Below the pieces are notes generated by a model that had not been told where the DNA came from, made no database searches, and saw nothing but the letters and a program-made list of their open reading frames with translations. Below, piece by piece: positions 60,243 to 64,000 of a stretch of 64,000 nucleotides of DNA. A program made the translations under genes and the position numbers. This DNA is from Rhynchosporium graminicola. Taxonomy: Eukaryota > Ascomycota > Leotiomycetes > Helotiales > Ploettnerulaceae. Location of the stretch: the NCBI GenBank assembly GCA_900074885.1, contig FJUW01000002.1, forward strand, positions 571,001 to 635,000. Reading direction: 5' to 3'. How positions within the stretch are numbered: the first letter of the stretch is position 1; each line of letters begins with the position of its first letter.

Positions 60243-60930
60243 ATGCCACTTCATACACCCGAACTGCTCTCCTCCAGCAACGAGACTCACGTCTCCCAAG
60301 CCTGCACAATCTACAACTTGTCCAGCACCCAATTTCACACCCTCCACGAGCGTTGCGCTGCTTCCAAAGCCAAAGCCTATTGTCCCTACTCACGGTTCCG
60401 CGTCGGAGCCTCGATCCTCACGCAAGAAGATCAATACATTGACGGCGCGAACGTTGAAAATGCAGCGTATCCTGTAGGGACGTGTGCTGAAAGAGTCGCT
60501 TTTGGAAAGGCTATTACGGAGGGACACAGGAATTTCAAGGCTGTGGCGGTTGCGACGGACATCAGTCCTCCTGCGAGTCCATGCGGGATGTGTAGGCAAT
60601 TGTGAGTTGCGCCAATTGGAGTGCTGGCTGGGTAGAGATGGGAGATGTAGGTCGTGATCAGGCTGGAAGGTTGAGTGATGGTTGGGGGGAGGGATTGGTG
60701 CTTTGGACAAGGGCTAATCTGAACTCTCTGTAGTATTCGCGAATTCTGTGACTTGCAGACACCAATTCTAATGTTTGATAAGGATGGATCTTTTATCATT
60801 ATGAGATTGGAACAGGTATGTCTTATCTCATCTTCTGTATGATTCTGAATACTGAACTCTGTAGTTACTCCCAATGTCATTTGGTCCTGAAGCTCTTCCT
60901 CCTCCAGGCTCAGCCGGTGCACAAGGCTGA
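60243..60930 (+). CDS. CDD1: Cytidine deaminase
   Basis: Zinc hydrolase that converts cytidine and deoxycytidine to uridine and deoxyuridine in pyrimidine salvage. Exons are 60243-60601, 60734-60815 and 60865-60930, giving 168 aa. The substrate-binding segment is AYCPYSRFRVGASILT, then DGANVENAAYP. The zinc ligands are the Cys of GTCAERVAF, whose Glu is the proton shuttle, and the two Cys of SPCGMCRQ, with FIREFCD following the junction. The C-terminal LLPMSFGPEAL is the conserved closing motif. Every expected catalytic residue is present. The start at 60243 gives a 40-residue lead-in before the core. Confidence 0.94.
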
Positions 60931-61286
60931 TATCAGGACGTGACGTGAACTGCTTGGGTAGTGGTAAAGGACAACGAACGGACTGATATCAATAATTCGA
61001 TGGCATTAAAGCCGTGAGAACGTTTTAGGACATCACCAAGAAGAGAGTTACAAGAGTATTACGAAACTGATGAACTCGGAGCACTTGAAATAAAGTCATT
61101 CAATATCACGAAATAGCTTCATGATTTCAATCAAATCCATTTCGGGTTTAGAGACCAGGACTTCCTTTGCCGGAAACGGACAGGGCCACCATCAGTCCTA
61201 GGGCGTCAAATGACATCTACAAATTATAAGCCACAAACAGAATGACATTTACAATTCTTTCATTATTCTAATACTCCGTATGCTCT
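60931..61286. other. Convergent intergenic region between CDD1 and NOP53
   Basis: 356 bp of shared 3' sequence with no gene. Confidence 0.55.
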
Positions 61287-62659
61287 TCAATGCAACATGA
61301 AGTCCTTATGTGTCCACTTCTCTGTCGCCTTCCGCTTTGGCTTCTTCGAGAAGCTGATGGGGCGTCGACTCTCAAGCTTTCCTCTTACCAAAAGGTTCCG
61401 ATATCTATCTTTCAGAAGGTTTCCCTCCGGCTTCAGTAGTCTCAGTGATTCCTGCAGCTCGTCTGGTAGTACGAGTTCCAAATCCCTCTCGGGAAGCGCG
61501 ATCTTCCCCAACTTCCTCCGCCTGAGTTCTAAGTCGTCTCCTTCGGTACTGTCATCATCGTTCTCGACCACAGCCAGTTTCAAAGCTTCCTTCTCGGCTA
61601 ATTCTTTGGCGATTTTCTTGATATTTGCAGTCTGTTCATTCTTCCTCTTGTTGTCCGCAGCCATTTTTGCCTTTCTCTCTTCTTCTTTCCGACGCTTGAT
61701 CTTGTTTCTCTGAACCTGTGTCTTTCTCTCCGGCCTCTTCGCATTCAGCTTGACACCCTCAGTGCCACTCTCGAAACCTTCCCAGCCAGAATCCTCTTCC
61801 CATTCTGACATGTCTGCTCTAGCTTCGGCTGCTTCGGCCTCTGCAGCGGATTTTGCTGAAGCTTCGAGTTTAATTCGTTCTGCTTCGATGATTGCAAGTC
61901 GTTTCTCCTCCGCTGCAATCTCTTTCTCGCCCTCCGTCACTAGACGTCTTTCGTAGTCCTCATACATAGGATTGTAGCTATAACCACCCTCTGGTTTCTT
62001 GACAGCGGGTATGCTCTTTCCACTTGCTGCTAAAGAGATAGGTTTATGCAGGAGTGTTGAAGGAGCAACTTTCTTCTTCGACTTCTCAAGGAATGAAAAT
62101 CTCGGGTCCTGGGTGGCCTCGTCAATATCCTTTTGTAAATCCCATGGATCGTAGCTAGCCTCTGTAATTTCCACTAGTGAGTCGTTTTGTCGTCCATCAG
62201 CGATATTGCGAAGGCGTGTCAGCTCCTTATGGGTAATATAGCTCGTTCGTTGTCTCTTGGGCTGAATGATGCCGTCTGTAGTATTTTCACCCGCCCTCTT
62301 CTTCATCGACACCGAGGGAACGATTGATCGTTGTGCGATAATTTCGTCGGCTTTGAGTGGCTTGGAACCTTTCAGGTACTTTTTCTGGATACCAACATCG
62401 CCTGCAACATCGAGGGTGAAGAGGTCGATCGACTCTTTCTCAGCAATAACTCCACTGCGAGACATAATTAGTTATCATAATTGTTGCAAAAGAACTGTGA
62501 TCAGTACCCTTTGAGCAATTCATCCCGCACTTCTTCGAGGCCGTCTTGAATCTCCGTTACATCGACATTCTTGCGCCATGCTTTCTTTCCTTTCCTCGAG
62601 GGTTGTTTATGTTGCTGTGGCGCCTTAGGGGTAGCCGTCGCAGGTTTAATGATCGGCAT
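61287..62659 (-). CDS. NOP53: Nop53 (GLTSCR2/PICT1 family) 60S biogenesis factor
   Basis: Nucleolar protein that recruits the Mtr4-exosome to pre-60S particles for 7S pre-rRNA trimming. Exons on the minus strand are 62659-62508 and 62454-61287, giving 439 aa. The junction restores ..DELLKGGVIAEKESIDLF. The N-terminus has the basic SRKGKKAWRKNVDVTEIQ segment, which is highly conserved in the family. The middle includes DPWDLQKD and the PEGGYSYNPMYEDYERRL block, where Nop53 proteins have the Pxx-SYNP motif. The C-terminal half is a long Lys/Glu/Arg-rich helical region (RKTQVQRNKIKRRKEEERKA) and ends with LPDELQESLRLLKPEGNLLK then RYRNLLVRGKLESR, the family's last conserved motif. Confidence 0.93.
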
Positions 62660-63032
62660 GGTTGCTGGTATGTTGGTCGAGATTGGTCGAGATTGGTAGA
62701 TGCTCCTTCCCCAAGTTCTGAAGTTGAAAATTCAAAAAATTACCGGCAGCTTATCTAGAGCCCGCCCATCCCGCATGCGGCCGATACGACCGGCTGGAGT
62801 CTAGTCTTGGCGGGTAAACGGGCCTTACGTCGCTGCTCCACCATAGGTAGATACTGCACTCGGGGTCTCCTTTCTTTCAACCTGCATACTCGAAAGGTAC
62901 TACAATAACCAGCACCCGACAAATTCTGACGAACTGACCAAGCAATTCTACAAACCTCCAACCCCGAATAGTACGATCAGCTTAGGTTCAACCAACGAAA
63001 TCGCCACTCACATACATTCACGTACAGACAAG
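62660..63032. promoter_or_regulatory. Shared divergent promoter region of NOP53 and YPT6
   Basis: 373 bp between the two start codons. A TTGGTCGAGA direct repeat (about 62672-62696) lies 15-40 bp above the NOP53 ATG. No other motif can be named. Confidence 0.4.
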
Positions 63033-63919
<887 letters not shown>

Positions 63920-64000
63920 TGTTGACTATGGAGCTTGCGGGAATGAATTGGTCTAATTGGTGGTTATGAAATCCACCGATGGAACCAGCAACTTGACTTG

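Overview
The window is nuclear DNA of a filamentous ascomycete (Pezizomycotina). The evidence is short GT-AG introns of about 45-110 bp in most genes, single-gene transcription units on both strands, fungal-type proteins (Vps10 with two sortilin domains, Dbp4, Dbp10, Syo1, Ufe1, Ypt6, fungal DHA1 transporters, a NACHT/WD40 relic), and AT-rich transposon relics full of stops and C-to-T/G-to-A differences, as RIP leaves. A leotiomycete is my best guess from the general look of the proteins, but the sequence does not prove it.

Layout. 1-4044: an AT-rich block of nested dead transposons. It holds the 3' end of a Ty3/gypsy element with chromodomain and LTR, a second Ty3/gypsy fragment (gag side) with the same LTR in the opposite orientation, and a pogo/Fot1-like transposase fragment. 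4806-38421: a gene-rich stretch with an unknown protein, VPS10, RPA2, a GNAT acetyltransferase, IDI1, SYO1, an unknown proline-rich protein, DBP10, an MFS transporter, a secreted SurE-type phosphatase, DBP4 and FAD synthetase. 39737-40191: a MITE-like element. 40269-42029: a DHA1 drug:H+ antiporter. 42640-45842: a RIP-degraded Tc1/mariner-type element with about 192-bp terminal inverted repeats and two convergent reading frames. 46217-49447: UFE1 and an aspartate aminotransferase. 49448-53498: 4 kb with no recognisable gene. 53499-57240: a wrecked NLR-like gene (lipase-like domain, post-NACHT region, WD/beta-propeller region) that has lost its NACHT core. 58587-63919: an atypical SDR, cytidine deaminase, NOP53 and YPT6.

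Themes. Four genes act in large-subunit ribosome production or closely linked nucleolar steps (SYO1, DBP10, DBP4, NOP53). Three act in membrane traffic (VPS10, UFE1, YPT6). The rest are basic metabolism (IDI1, FAD1, AAT, CDA), DNA replication (RPA2) and transport. There is no sign of a biosynthetic cluster, prophage or CRISPR. The accessory content is transposons and one immune-receptor-like pseudogene. The least ordinary items are the long-TIR mariner element with its companion reading frame, the NLR relic with a precise domain loss, an SDR whose signature residues are all changed, and a GC-AG intron in the SurE gene.

Exon boundaries were placed by eye from reading-frame continuity, splice consensus and family conservation. 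Spans run from start codon to stop codon and include introns.
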